From assembly GCA_002387845.1 (NCBI GenBank), contig DGLB01000042.1, forward strand, positions 1-49,037: 49,037 nt of DNA, in the 5' to 3' direction. The notes under the pieces are model-generated. The model made no database searches. It worked only from the letters and a program-made list of their open reading frames with translations, and was not told the origin of the DNA. The stretch comes from Stenotrophomonas maltophilia (lineage in GTDB: Bacteria > Pseudomonadota > Gammaproteobacteria > Xanthomonadales > Xanthomonadaceae). A program made the translations under genes and the position numbers. Numbering within the stretch: the first letter of the stretch is position 1; every line of letters starts with the position of its first letter. Below, one piece after another: positions 16,001 through 23,222 of the stretch.

Positions 16001-16248
16001 ACGGACTTGATGTACATCATGCCTTCCACGCCGTTGATCGCTTCTTCCAGTGGCGTGGCCACGGTTTCAGCAATCACCTTGGGGTTGGCACCCGGGTACA
16101 CGGTGCGCACCACCACCGACGGCGGCACCACTTCGGGGTACTCGCCGATCGGCAGGATCGGTATGGAGATCAAGCCAGCGGCGAAGATCACGATCGACAA
16201 CACCGCCGCGAAAATCGGCCTGTCGATGAAGAAACGGGAAAAGTCCAT
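13075..16248 (-). CDS. smeW: RND multidrug efflux pump, inner membrane subunit (SmeW type)
   Basis: 1057 residues, the normal HAE1-RND length. It begins MDFSRFFIDRPIFA as most pumps of this class do. The proton relay is intact: two adjacent Asp in GIVVDDAIVVVENVER (TM4) and the Lys in GLACKNAILIVEFA (TM10). Twelve transmembrane helices and two large periplasmic loops (after TM1 and TM7) are visible from hydropathy. It uses the proton gradient to expel drugs through SmeV and SmeX. AGGA lies eight bases before ATG 16248. It is separated from smeV by 128 bases carrying a REP element. An open frame of 1400 codons on the opposite strand is a composition artefact of this gene. Confidence 0.95.
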   Translation of the reverse strand: MDFSRFFIDRPIFAAVLSIVIFAAGLISIPILPIGEYPEVVPPSVVVRTVYPGANPKVIAETVATPLEEAINGVEGMMYIKSVAGSDGVLQMTVTFRPGTDPDDAAVKVQNRVAQAQARLPEDVRRQGVTTQKQSPTFLMVVHLTSPNGKYDTLYLRNYARLHVKDALARIPGVGDAQIFGGGDYAMRAWLDPDKVAARGLTASDVVRAMREQNVQVSAGQLGAEPMPNSQFLTLINAQGRLRSEQEFGDIVLKAGEDGEVVRLSDVARVELGAGDYTLRSQLDGKNAVGIGIFQAPGANALEIRDAVIGTMDEMQKTFPADVKYEAVYDTTIFVRDSIKAVVSTLLEAIALVVLVVILFLQTWRASIIPLIAVPVSVVGTFAALYVLGFSINTLSLFGLVLAIGIVVDDAIVVVENVERNIEEGLSPTAAAHQAMKEVSGPIIAIALVLCAVFVPMAFLSGVTGQFYKQFAVTIAISTVISAINSLTLSPALAARLLKPHGAPKDAPSRLIDRLFGWVFRPFNRFFKSSSEKYERGVAKILGRRGAVFVVYAVLLVGTGFIFKIVPPGFIPTQDKLYLIAGVKLPEGSSIARTDEMLRKVAKIAQETDGVAHTISFPGLNALQFTNTPNTGVAFIPLKPFNERNGRTAAEINAEINQKIAGLGEGFAFAMMPPPILGLGNGNGYQMFIEDRGNLGYGALQNAVQAMQGTVAQTPGMAFPITSYQANVPQLDAEVDRVKAKAQGVELTELFDTLQTYLGSSYVNDFNQFGRTWQVIAQADGQFRDKVEDIGKLRTRNNRGEMVPIGSMVTVKETYGPDPVLRFNGYPAADLAGEADPRLLSSAEAMNKLTEIAGQVLPAGMTTEWTDLSYQQATQGNAAFIVFPVAILLAFLVLAALYESWSLPLAVILIVPMTLLSALFGVWLTGGDNNVFVQVGLVVLMGLACKNAILIVEFARELEMGGKGIVEAALEACRLRLRPIVMTSIAFIAGTVPLVLSHGAGAEVRSVTGITVFAGMLGVTLFGLFLTPVFYVALRKLVTRNGGGQLVSHGAPTVHHP

Positions 16249-16348
16249 GAGGGGATTCCTGGGGTTTTCGCCAACGCCGGCATGCAGGCCCCCGCCACGG
16301 TCGCTGGCGACCCTGGAAACGAGCTCCCCTGCATGGGGCGCGACAGAT

Positions 16349-16372
16349 GTAGAGCCGGGCGCTGCCCGGCTG
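16349..16372 (+). repeat. REP/SMAG element inside the efflux operon
   Basis: GTAGAGCCGGGCGCTGCCCG and following bases form a GTAG-headed palindrome between smeV and smeW. It sits within a 128-base gap in a single transcript, where it could set differential mRNA stability between adaptor and pump. Confidence 0.8.
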
Positions 16373-16376
16373 CACG

Positions 16377-17585
16377 TTATTTCAATGCAACCGCGGGTGC
16401 CGGCTTGCCTTCGGCCTGCATCGCTACCGCCTTGGCCTGCACCGGCATGCCCGGCATGAACACCTTCTGCACGCCGTCGATGATCACGCGGTCGCCGGCC
16501 TTCAGACCCTGCTGCACGATGCGCAGGCCTTCGGCACCACGACCGAGCACGATGTCACGACGTTGCGCGGTGTTCTTGTCGTCCACCACGTACACGTACT
16601 TGCGGTCCTGGTCGGTGAGCACGGCCTTCTCATCAATCAGCATGGCTTCGAACTGGCCACTGCCGAGCAGCTGCACGCGGGCGAACAGGCCCGGGGTGAA
16701 GGCGCGGTCGGCATTGTCCAGCAGCGCGCGCACCCGAATGGTGCCGGTGCTGCGGGTAACCTGGTTGTCGAGGAAGTCGACCTTGCCGGTGTGCGGGTAG
16801 CCCTCTTCACCGGACAGGCCGACCTTCACCGGCAGGTCGCTGTCACGCTCGCTCGGGCGTTCGCCTTTGCGGGCCATCTGCGAATAGCGCAGGAAGGTGC
16901 CTTCGTCGGCATCGAAGTACACGTGCACGGTGTCCAGCGAGACCAGCGTGGTCAGCACGCTGGCGCTGTCGCCGGCAGTGACCAGGTTGCCGGCGGTGAC
17001 CATCGCGCGACCGGCACGGCCATTGATCGGCGCACGCACCTTGGTGAATTCCAGGTTCAGTGCAGCGGCGTCCAATGCCGCCTGCGCGGCCTGCACGGCG
17101 GCACCGGACTGGTCGGCGGCGGCGCGGCGCTGTTCCCAGGTTTCGGTGGAGATCGCCTGCTGGTCGGACAGCTTCTTGGCGCGGTCCGATTCGCTGCGGG
17201 CCAGGCTGGCCTGGGTACGGGCGCGGGTCAGTTCGGCACGGGCGCGGTCGTACTCGGCCTGGTAGCTGCGGGCGTCGATGGTGAACAGCACGTCACCCTT
17301 CTTCACCTCTTCGCCTTCGGTGTAGTTGACCTTGTCGATGTAGCCGCTCACGCGCGGACGCAGCTCGACGCTCTGCACGGCTTCAACGCGGCCGCTGAAG
17401 TCGTCCCACTGGCTGACCGGCTTGATCAGGACCGGCGCGGCGGTGACCTGCGGCGGCGGCGGCGCACCGGCTTCTTCGGCATGGCCGCCACTGCAGGCGG
17501 CCAGCACCGCAGCGGCGAGAAGGGACACCCCGGCCATGGCCAGGCGTCGGGTGATGCGGGTGGACGTGGGGGTGTGGGAGGTCAT
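16377..17585 (-). CDS. smeV: RND efflux periplasmic adaptor lipoprotein (SmeV type)
   Basis: 402 residues from ATG 17585, which has AAGGA eight bases upstream; an in-frame extension to 17663 has no site and would bury the signal peptide. The leader ends in a lipobox (AAAVLAAC), so the adaptor is inner-membrane anchored. A lipoyl/barrel-sandwich half (VSGYIDKVNYTEGEEVKKGD), a coiled-coil hairpin rich in Ala/Arg (about 100-165), the second lipoyl half (RAPINGRAGRAMVTAGNLV) and a C-terminal beta-barrel/membrane-proximal domain follow in the usual AcrA/MexA order. It bridges SmeW and SmeX. It starts 90 bases after smeU1. Confidence 0.94.
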   Translation of the reverse strand: MTSHTPTSTRITRRLAMAGVSLLAAAVLAACSGGHAEEAGAPPPPQVTAAPVLIKPVSQWDDFSGRVEAVQSVELRPRVSGYIDKVNYTEGEEVKKGDVLFTIDARSYQAEYDRARAELTRARTQASLARSESDRAKKLSDQQAISTETWEQRRAAADQSGAAVQAAQAALDAAALNLEFTKVRAPINGRAGRAMVTAGNLVTAGDSASVLTTLVSLDTVHVYFDADEGTFLRYSQMARKGERPSERDSDLPVKVGLSGEEGYPHTGKVDFLDNQVTRSTGTIRVRALLDNADRAFTPGLFARVQLLGSGQFEAMLIDEKAVLTDQDRKYVYVVDDKNTAQRRDIVLGRGAEGLRIVQQGLKAGDRVIIDGVQKVFMPGMPVQAKAVAMQAEGKPAPAVALK

Positions 17586-17675
17586 GAGAGCATCCTTACG
17601 GCAAAGTGGGTGAGGCGAAATCAGAAGGGCGGTGCAACGAGGCGACGTAGCGTGAGACCTCAACCTTGGTCGAGG

Positions 17676-18449
17676 TCAAGCGGTGCCGGCGATGTTGCGT
17701 GAGAGGTCCGGCGGCCATTCCTGGTTGAGCAGGCCCCGGGGAAGTTCGGCATCCCGGGTGTCACAGCGGACGATGGGACGGTTGTCGGTGCAGTTGTCGA
17801 GCAGCGACACCAGCCGGCGCCCGACCAGCAGCGCGCTCGGCCATTCGATGCAGGCGTTGGCGGCGTTGGTGGGCGTGCATACCGGGTTGTTCACTTCCAG
17901 CATCTGCGCGCGCACGCCCAGTGCCTGCGCTTCCTGGTGAAGCACCTGTGCATACATGCGTGTTGCCGACAGGGTGATCGAGGTTTCGCCATGGCCGGCC
18001 CACGCCTTGTAACCGGCCGGGCCGCCGATCACCACGTAGCGGCGCGCGTGCGGCCCTCCCTGCAGCAGCGGCAGCAGATGGCGACCCGCATGCACGTGCG
18101 GCATCACGTCGGCCTGCAGCGCCTGCAGCAGGGCATCGCCGCTGCGGTCGGTGACCCGACCGCGGTTGTACGGGCCGCCCATCGCGTCGACCACCGCCGC
18201 CAACCGGCGGCGGCGTTGCGCGACGCGTTCGGCCACGCTGCGCGCGGAACCGTCATCGCCGAGCGAGCCCAGCATGGTTTCCAGGCCGGGCTCGTCGGCG
18301 AACTGCTCGCGCAGCGCCGCCAGCCGGCCGGGGTCGCGGCCGACCACCAGCACCGGGCTGCCGGCTTCCAGCAATGCGGCGACGATACCCTGCCCCACAT
18401 TGCCGGTGCCGCCCAGCACCAGTACTTCGGGGGCCAGCGTCCCGCTCAT
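17676..18449 (-). CDS. smeU1: SDR-like protein heading the efflux operon (SmeU1 type)
   Basis: 257 residues with a Rossmann N-terminus, VLVLGGTGNVGQG (residues 10-22), and VVGRDPGRLAAL as the second strand and helix, typical of NAD(P)-binding SDRs. The expected YxxxK catalytic box is not seen: the best candidate is RMYAQVLHQE, in which the Lys position is Leu. It may therefore be a non-catalytic or atypical member. Position and company (two SDR genes flanking V and W) match S. maltophilia smeU1. Its ATG overlaps the stop of a 75-codon ORF (ATGA), so translation is probably coupled to that ORF. Confidence 0.85.
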   Translation of the reverse strand: MSGTLAPEVLVLGGTGNVGQGIVAALLEAGSPVLVVGRDPGRLAALREQFADEPGLETMLGSLGDDGSARSVAERVAQRRRRLAAVVDAMGGPYNRGRVTDRSGDALLQALQADVMPHVHAGRHLLPLLQGGPHARRYVVIGGPAGYKAWAGHGETSITLSATRMYAQVLHQEAQALGVRAQMLEVNNPVCTPTNAANACIEWPSALLVGRRLVSLLDNCTDNRPIVRCDTRDAELPRGLLNQEWPPDLSRNIAGTA

Positions 18450-18673
18450 GGGACTTTCACTCCCGCAACCGGGATAATCCCAATTCCGGCCAGTCTGCCG
18501 GGTTGGCGCGGGGCGAGACGGACGGTGCCGCCGCGCTGTGCCCGGGGAGCCGGGGTGAATTCGCGGAAAGCCTTGTCGGAGAACGGGCCCGGGCGCTTTT
18601 CAACGGTCATGGCCAGGTCCAGTGAGGTGTTGTGGCCACCGAAGATGTGGCCGAGAATGTTCCGCAGGCGCAT
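18446..18673 (-). CDS. 75-aa ORF translationally coupled to smeU1
   Basis: ATG 18673 is preceded by AAGGA at a good distance, and its TGA overlaps the smeU1 ATG by four bases. The product starts MRLRNILGHIFGGHNTSLDL and is rich in Arg, Pro and Gly, with no transmembrane helix or known domain. It would be the first cistron of the smeU1VWU2X transcript, immediately beneath the smeRv/smeU1 divergent promoter. It may be a true small protein or a leader cistron. I do not recognise it from descriptions of this operon. Evidence for translation is the SD and the overlap only. Confidence 0.55.
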   Translation of the reverse strand: MRLRNILGHIFGGHNTSLDLAMTVEKRPGPFSDKAFREFTPAPRAQRGGTVRLAPRQPGRLAGIGIIPVAGVKVP

Positions 18674-18722
18674 GGCCGGGGTCCTTCTGTTCGGGAATGG
18701 GGGCAGATTAGACCCCAAACTC

Positions 18723-18748
18723 CCCCTTGATTAGTCCGGATTAAGGGG
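18723..18748. promoter_or_regulatory. Imperfect 26-bp palindrome, candidate SmeRv operator
   Basis: In the divergent gap between smeRv and the efflux operon, CCCCTT at 18723-18728 mirrors AAGGGG at 18743-18748, and ten of thirteen symmetric pairs match. Nested in it, TTAGTCCGGATTAA (18731-18744) is a second near-palindrome containing a T-N11-A match. LysR regulators commonly bind such sites beside their own gene; binding here is inferred. Confidence 0.5.
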
Positions 18749-18816
18749 AATAATCGTCCCGTACCCGGCACAATCTTTCGGGCACTCTATCTCCATCCTC
18801 TGACCTGGACTCCGTC

Positions 18817-19839
18817 ATGGCCCACGATCTCAACGACACGCTGATCTTTGTCAAAGTGGTCGAGCAAGGCAGCTTCATTGCAGCTGCCAACGCGCTCGGT
18901 CTGCCCAAGACCACGGTCAGCCGCAAGGTGCAGGAACTGGAAACGCGGCTGGGCGCACGCCTGCTGCACCGGACCACGCGACGGCTGGGCCTGACCGAGG
19001 CCGGTTCGGTGTACCACGAACACTGCCAGCGCATCGCGCGCGAACTGGAAGAAGCCGAAGGTGCGGTGAGCCAGTTGCAGTCGGGTCCGCGTGGCTGGCT
19101 GCGGTTCACGGTGCCCTACTCGATCGGCATCACCTGGATCGCACCGCTGCTGGGGCAGTTCCATGCGCAGTACCCGGAAATCCAGCTGGACATGCACCTG
19201 GGCAACGAGAAGCTGGACCTGATTGCCGGCGAAGCGGACCTGGCGCTGCGGGTGGGTGCGTTGCCGGATTCGAATCTGGTGGCGCGCAAGCTGGGCAGCC
19301 TGCGCACCCAGGTGTTCGCGAGCCCGGCCTACATCGAGCGCTATGGCGAGCCGCTGCACCCGGACGAATTGCAGTTCCACCGCATTCTGGCCATGCGCAA
19401 GGCGCGCAATCTCAACAACAACCGGTTCTTCTGGCAGCTGGGCGAGAACGGTGGAGATCTGCGCGATTTCCCGGTGAATCCGCTGCTGGTGGCCAATGAT
19501 CCATCGGCGTTGAACGGGGCACTGGTCTGCGGCGAAGGGCTGCTGCTCACTGGCGACGTGATGGCCAAGCCGTTCATCGAATCGGGCATGGTGCGCCGCG
19601 TGCTGGCCGGCTGGACGGGCCCGGAAGTGGACTTCAACGCGGTGTTCGCGGGCGGTCGCCTGGTGTCGCCGAAGGTGCGCGTGTTCGTCGATTTCCTGGT
19701 GGAAAAGCTCAATTTCGACGCCAACTACATGCTTGCGCAGTGCCCGGCGGCGAAGCTGGCCAAGCAGCAGCAGAAGCAGGTGGAAGCGGAGCTGCAGGAG
19801 ACCGGGAAGCGGATTCTGGAGACGGTGACGGCTGGGTGA
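18817..19839 (+). CDS. smeRv: LysR-family regulator of the efflux operon (SmeRv type)
   Basis: 340 residues. The N-terminal winged helix is clear: LNDTLIFVKVVEQGSFIAAA, then ANALGLPKTTVSRKVQELETRLG as the recognition part, and LLHRTTRRLGLTEAG as the wing. The substrate-binding-like effector domain covers about residues 92-300 (GWLRFTVPYSIGITWIAPLL onward). It is somewhat longer than the usual 300 residues, with a charged, Gln-rich C-terminal tail (KLAKQQQKQVEAELQETGK). It is transcribed divergently from smeU1VWU2X, the classical position for its regulator; mutations in SmeRv are known to derepress that pump in S. maltophilia. No strong SD precedes ATG 18817. Confidence 0.92.
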   Translation: MAHDLNDTLIFVKVVEQGSFIAAANALGLPKTTVSRKVQELETRLGARLLHRTTRRLGLTEAGSVYHEHCQRIARELEEAEGAVSQLQSGPRGWLRFTVPYSIGITWIAPLLGQFHAQYPEIQLDMHLGNEKLDLIAGEADLALRVGALPDSNLVARKLGSLRTQVFASPAYIERYGEPLHPDELQFHRILAMRKARNLNNNRFFWQLGENGGDLRDFPVNPLLVANDPSALNGALVCGEGLLLTGDVMAKPFIESGMVRRVLAGWTGPEVDFNAVFAGGRLVSPKVRVFVDFLVEKLNFDANYMLAQCPAAKLAKQQQKQVEAELQETGKRILETVTAG

Positions 19840-19858
19840 TCTGCGTGGTCCACGCACG

Positions 19859-19926
19859 GTAGAGCCGGGCTTGCCCGGCTGCTGTTGGGTCATCGCGGAA
19901 AGCCAGCCGGGCAAGCCCGGCTCTAC
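19859..19926. repeat. Inverted pair of GTAG REP/SMAG elements
   Basis: Units at 19859-19881 (GTAGAGCCGGGCTTGCCCGG) and 19904-19926 (inverted copy ending CTCTAC) are near-identical to the pair at 10326-10390. They lie just beyond the smeRv stop and before two terminators. Confidence 0.85.
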
Positions 19927-19927
19927 G

Positions 19928-19955
19928 AAAAAGCCGCCCTTCCAGGCGGCTTTTT
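19928..19955. terminator. Bidirectional intrinsic terminator 1
   Basis: AAAAAGCCGCC (19928-19938) pairs with GGCGGCTTTTT (19945-19955). A/T tracts on both sides make it functional in both directions, serving the convergent smeRv and ompA-family genes. Confidence 0.9.
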
Positions 19956-19965
19956 GCAATATACG

Positions 19966-19993
19966 AAAAAGCCGCCTTTTCAGGCGGCTTTTT
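19966..19993. terminator. Bidirectional intrinsic terminator 2
   Basis: A near copy of the preceding terminator: AAAAAGCCGCC (19966-19976) pairs with GGCGGCTTTTT (19983-19993). The two share the spacer TACG, so one is probably a duplicate of the other. Confidence 0.9.
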
Positions 19994-20013
19994 TGCGATG
20001 CGTGCGCATCGCC

Positions 20014-20038
20014 GCAATAACGGCTGCGCCGTTATTGC
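20014..20038 (-). other. Perfect hairpin overlapping the ompA-family stop codon
   Basis: An 11-bp stem GCAATAACGGC/GCCGTTATTGC with a 3-nt loop spans the TAA at 20032-20034. It precedes the twin terminators on this transcript and may protect the 3' end or influence termination of translation. Confidence 0.6.
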
Positions 20039-20727
20039 TGCAACGGAATCACACGGATCTCAACACGACGGTTCTTGGCACGACCGGCATCGGTGCTGTT
20101 GTCCGCAATCGGATAGGCCTTGCCGGCACCCAGCGTTTCGATACGCACACCCTGCACGCCCTGCCCGGTCAGGTAGGCAGCCACCGAATCGGCGCGTTCC
20201 TTGGACAGCTTGTTGTTGACCGCATCGCTGCCGATGCTGTCGGTGTGACCGACCACTTCAATCATGGTCTGGTTGTACTCGTTCAAAGTGGTGGCCACGC
20301 CATTGAGGGCCCCGTAGAACTGCGGCTTCAGTGCGGACTTGCCGAAGTCGAACGTGATGCCGTCCGGCAGGTTCAGCACGATGTTGTCACCCTGGCGCTG
20401 CACGTCGATGCCGGTGTTGGCGGTACGCTCGCGCAGCGCGCGCTCCTGCTTGTTCTGATACGCACCAACGCCGGCACCGGCGAGTGCGCCAATACCCGCG
20501 CCCACCATGGCGTGCTGGCGGCGTTCGGTCGCACTGTCGCCGGTCAGCAGGCCCGCGGCCACGCCGATGGCGGTGCCGATCAGGGCATTGCGGCCGGTGC
20601 GGCTCTGCTGCTCGGTCGGGTTGCCGTACTGGTCACTCTGCACATAGGAGCCGCCCGTGGCGCAGGCCGTCAGGGCAGCGGCAGTCATCAGGGCCAGGGC
20701 CACATTGCGGGGTGCGGAAAGCTTCAT
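20032..20727 (-). CDS. OmpA-family outer membrane lipoprotein (YiaD-like)
   Basis: 231 residues. The signal peptide ends in a lipobox (AALTAC at 16-21). Residues about 48-95 hold a glycine-rich segment (NALIGTAIGVAAGLL, GAGIGALAGAGVGAY) of the glycine-zipper type. The C-terminal 110 residues are an OmpA peptidoglycan-binding domain: ITFDFGKSALKP, VVGHTDSIGSDAVN, LSKERADSVAAYL and NRRVEIRV supply the Asp and Arg that bind diaminopimelate. It would tether the outer membrane to peptidoglycan. It is monocistronic, converging on smeRv with shared terminators. Confidence 0.92.
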   Translation of the reverse strand: MKLSAPRNVALALMTAAALTACATGGSYVQSDQYGNPTEQQSRTGRNALIGTAIGVAAGLLTGDSATERRQHAMVGAGIGALAGAGVGAYQNKQERALRERTANTGIDVQRQGDNIVLNLPDGITFDFGKSALKPQFYGALNGVATTLNEYNQTMIEVVGHTDSIGSDAVNNKLSKERADSVAAYLTGQGVQGVRIETLGAGKAYPIADNSTDAGRAKNRRVEIRVIPLQQ

Positions 20728-20863
20728 GGGTTTCTCCTCAAGGCCGCTTCGGCGGCGTGCGAACGGCCTGAAGCATAAACACGCACGCGCGATGCCGGGA
20801 TGATGAATCGGGCACGAGGGGGTGTTTTGTTCAGGTTTCTGTATGGCCGCGCAGGCCCATGCT

Positions 20864-22279
20864 TTACTCGCTGCCGGTACGCCGGTAGGCCGTCAACGCG
20901 GCGTCCCGCCCAGCCGCGAGGTCGACGATCGGCAGTGCTGGATAAGAGGGCGCATGCTGGGCCAACAGGTCCGGGGTCTGCCAGGGCGCGAACCGTGCCT
21001 TCACCGGTAACGGCGCGAGTTCGGGGACCCAGCGGGTGATGTAGCGGGCGTTGGGATCGAACTTCTGTGCCTGGGTGACCGGGTTGAAGATGCGGAAGTA
21101 CGGCGCGGCGTCGGCCCCGGTGCCGGCCACCCACTGCCAGCCCATGGTGTTGTTGGCCAGGTCGGCGTCGACCAGGGTGTCCCAGAACCAGCGCGCGCCG
21201 TGCAGCCAGTGCTGGCGCATGTGCTTGCACAGGAAGCTGGCGACCAGCATGCGCACGCGGTTGTGCATGTAGCCGGTGGCCCACAGTTCGCGCAGGCCGG
21301 CGTCGACGATGGGAATACCGGTGCGGCCCTGCTGCCAGGCCGCCAGCTGGGTGGGATTGTCCCGGGCCCACTGGAAGCTGTCGAAGCGCGGGTTGAGGTT
21401 GTGCTCCGGCGTTTTCGGGAAGTGGTGCAGCAGGTGGTAGGAGAACTCACGCCAACCCAGTTCGCGGATGTAGCCGTCGATGTCGGCATCGCGTCCGGCG
21501 CTGCGCTCGGCCTGCAGCCGGCGCACGATCTGCCAGGGCGAGATTTCACCGAAGTGCAGGTGCGGGGACAGCAGCGAGGTGCCGACGCGGTCGGGCAGAT
21601 CGCGCTGCTGGCGGTAGCCGTTGAGGGCACCGTCGACGAACACGGTGAGCGCTTCCTGCGCGCCGGCCTCGCCGGGTTGCCAGTGCTCCCAGAACTGCTG
21701 GTCCCAGTTGAGCGTTGGCGTGAGCTTGAGGTCTGCAAGCGGCAGGCCGCGGGTCGGGTGTGCGGGAAGCGTGTCCGGCAGCATGAGCGGCGCGGGAATG
21801 TGCAGCCGGGTCAGGGCGTTGCGCCAATAGGGGGTGAAAACCTTGTACGGCCCGCCCTGCTGGGTGGCCAGGTCCCAGGGTTCGAACATCAGGCTGCCGT
21901 TGCAGCTTTGTGCATCGATGCCCTGCTCGCGCAGCTCGCGTTTGATCGTGGCATCCCGTGGCTGGGTCGCTGGTTCGTACTTGCGGTTCCAGTACACCGC
22001 TTCGGCGCCGGTTTCTTCGATCAGCGCCTGCAGTTCGGCCTGGCTGTCGCCCTGGCGCAGCACCAGGGCCGAGCCACGCGCCCGCAGGTCGGCATCCAGC
22101 GCGGCCAGCGAGCGGTGCAGCCAGGTGTTGGATGCTTCGCCCGGAGCCCAGCTGCCTTCTTCGTGCGGGGCGTGGATGTAGACCGGAACGGGCGTGTGCC
22201 CGGCTTCAAGCGCCGCCTGCAGGGCGGGATTGTCCTGCAGGCGCAGATCACGACGGAACCAGACCAGGGCTGACGACAC
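20864..22279 (-). CDS. phrB: Deoxyribodipyrimidine photolyase
   Basis: 471 residues, the usual length of class I CPD photolyases, starting at GTG 22279. The N-terminal alpha/beta domain begins ALVWFRRDLRLQDNPAL. The C-terminal FAD-binding domain carries the family signatures: RVGTSLLSPHLHFGEISP, ELGWREFSYHLLHHFP, TGIPIVDAGLRELWATGYMH and NRVRMLVASFLCK, with the WQW near TMGWQWVAG that belongs to the photolyase tryptophan chain. The enzyme repairs UV cyclobutane dimers with blue light. Just past the start codon is a 309-base gap with REP elements. No SD is evident, so a slightly different start is possible. Confidence 0.95.
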   Translation of the reverse strand: MSSALVWFRRDLRLQDNPALQAALEAGHTPVPVYIHAPHEEGSWAPGEASNTWLHRSLAALDADLRARGSALVLRQGDSQAELQALIEETGAEAVYWNRKYEPATQPRDATIKRELREQGIDAQSCNGSLMFEPWDLATQQGGPYKVFTPYWRNALTRLHIPAPLMLPDTLPAHPTRGLPLADLKLTPTLNWDQQFWEHWQPGEAGAQEALTVFVDGALNGYRQQRDLPDRVGTSLLSPHLHFGEISPWQIVRRLQAERSAGRDADIDGYIRELGWREFSYHLLHHFPKTPEHNLNPRFDSFQWARDNPTQLAAWQQGRTGIPIVDAGLRELWATGYMHNRVRMLVASFLCKHMRQHWLHGARWFWDTLVDADLANNTMGWQWVAGTGADAAPYFRIFNPVTQAQKFDPNARYITRWVPELAPLPVKARFAPWQTPDLLAQHAPSYPALPIVDLAAGRDAALTAYRRTGSE

Positions 22280-22588
22280 GGGCGAAGACCACAGCGGAAA
22301 GAGCCGTGATGATACGGGTCAGTGGCGTGAGGCGTGCGTCGGTGTCGTGTTGGTAGCGTCGGTCGATAGACGACGGCCGATGACCCGTATCGGCGCGGTG
22401 GCGCATGGATCTGGCCGAAGGTACTGCTTCGATCAAAGGTCATGCCTTCCCAGGCGTTGCACCGCTATCGGCGGTCGACTGTCGTGCGACCCTACCAGTG
22501 ACCACACATGGCGGGACGGGTATGGAGGGAACATAACGGATTGGCACGGATGCGGGTAGTGACGCGACATGCGCGTCACGCGAAACGA
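22280..22588. repeat. Gene-free gap with two oppositely oriented GTAG palindromes
   Basis: No CDS is supported in these 309 bases. GTAGCGTCGGTCGATAGACG at 22353-22377 and an inverted relative at 22472-22495 (ending GCGACCCTAC) bracket about 95 bases. They match the single elements at 83-105 and 34430-34455. The gap carries the phrB upstream region and lies beyond the pyrophosphatase stop codon. Confidence 0.6.
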
Positions 22589-23206
22589 TCAACGCGGCGA
22601 TGCCTCGAACCGCTTCATGGCCTGGGTGATCAACGCCTTCGCTTCGGCCGCATCACCCCAGCCATTGAGCTGCACCGGATTACGCCCTTCCGGCAGGTCC
22701 TTGTACACCCGGAAGAAAGCCTCGATGCGCTGCCGTTCGATCTCCGGCAGGTCGCTCAGATCACGAATGCCAGCATAGGTGGGATCCACCTTGTCGGTGG
22801 GCACGCCGATGACCTTTTCGTCGTGCTCGCCCTTGTCGATCATCTTCAGGTACCCGATCGGGCGGAAGGTGATGATCACGCCGGGGTGCAGCGGCTCGCG
22901 GGTCAGCACCAGCGCATCCAGCGGGTCGTTGTCGCCGGCCAGGGTGCGCGGCATCGAGCCGTAGTTGGCCGGGTAGGCCACCGGCATGGACTGGAAGCGG
23001 TCAACGTGGACCAGGCCGTCTTCCTTGATTTCGTACTTGGTGAAGCTGCCGGCGGGGATTTCGACTGCAAGGTTGGCCGATTCCGGGGCGTTCTTCGGTT
23101 GTGCGGCGAGGAACGGATGCAGGACGGATGGAGCGGCGAAGCTGGCACCGGTGAGGAGCAACAGCGCGGTGGCGATGGCGGCGAGCGGGAGGTGGCGGTT
23201 GGGCAT
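22589..23206 (-). CDS. ppa: Exported family I inorganic pyrophosphatase
   Basis: 205 residues from ATG 23206, preceded by GGAG; the frame runs on upstream only because a tandem repeat happens to be open. Residues 1-24 (MPNRHLPLAAIATALLLLTG and ASFA) are a signal peptide, so the protein is periplasmic, unlike the ordinary cytosolic enzyme. The catalytic region is conserved: EIPAGSFTKYEIKEDG, YPANYGSMPRTLAGDNDPLDALVL with the metal-binding Asp cluster, and GVPTDKVDP. It hydrolyses diphosphate to phosphate. Next to it is a phosphate-scavenging operon on the same strand, separated by REP repeats, so an exported role in phosphate supply is plausible. Confidence 0.9.
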   Translation of the reverse strand: MPNRHLPLAAIATALLLLTGASFAAPSVLHPFLAAQPKNAPESANLAVEIPAGSFTKYEIKEDGLVHVDRFQSMPVAYPANYGSMPRTLAGDNDPLDALVLTREPLHPGVIITFRPIGYLKMIDKGEHDEKVIGVPTDKVDPTYAGIRDLSDLPEIERQRIEAFFRVYKDLPEGRNPVQLNGWGDAAEAKALITQAMKRFEASPR

Positions 23207-23222
23207 GCTTGGCTCCGGAAGG

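Noticed and set aside
12598..16800. 1400-codon open frame opposite smeW and smeV
   Set aside because: It is antisense to a well-supported RND pump and adaptor. Its His/Gln/Arg-rich composition is what the reverse complement of high-GC codons gives, and it has no SD or domain.
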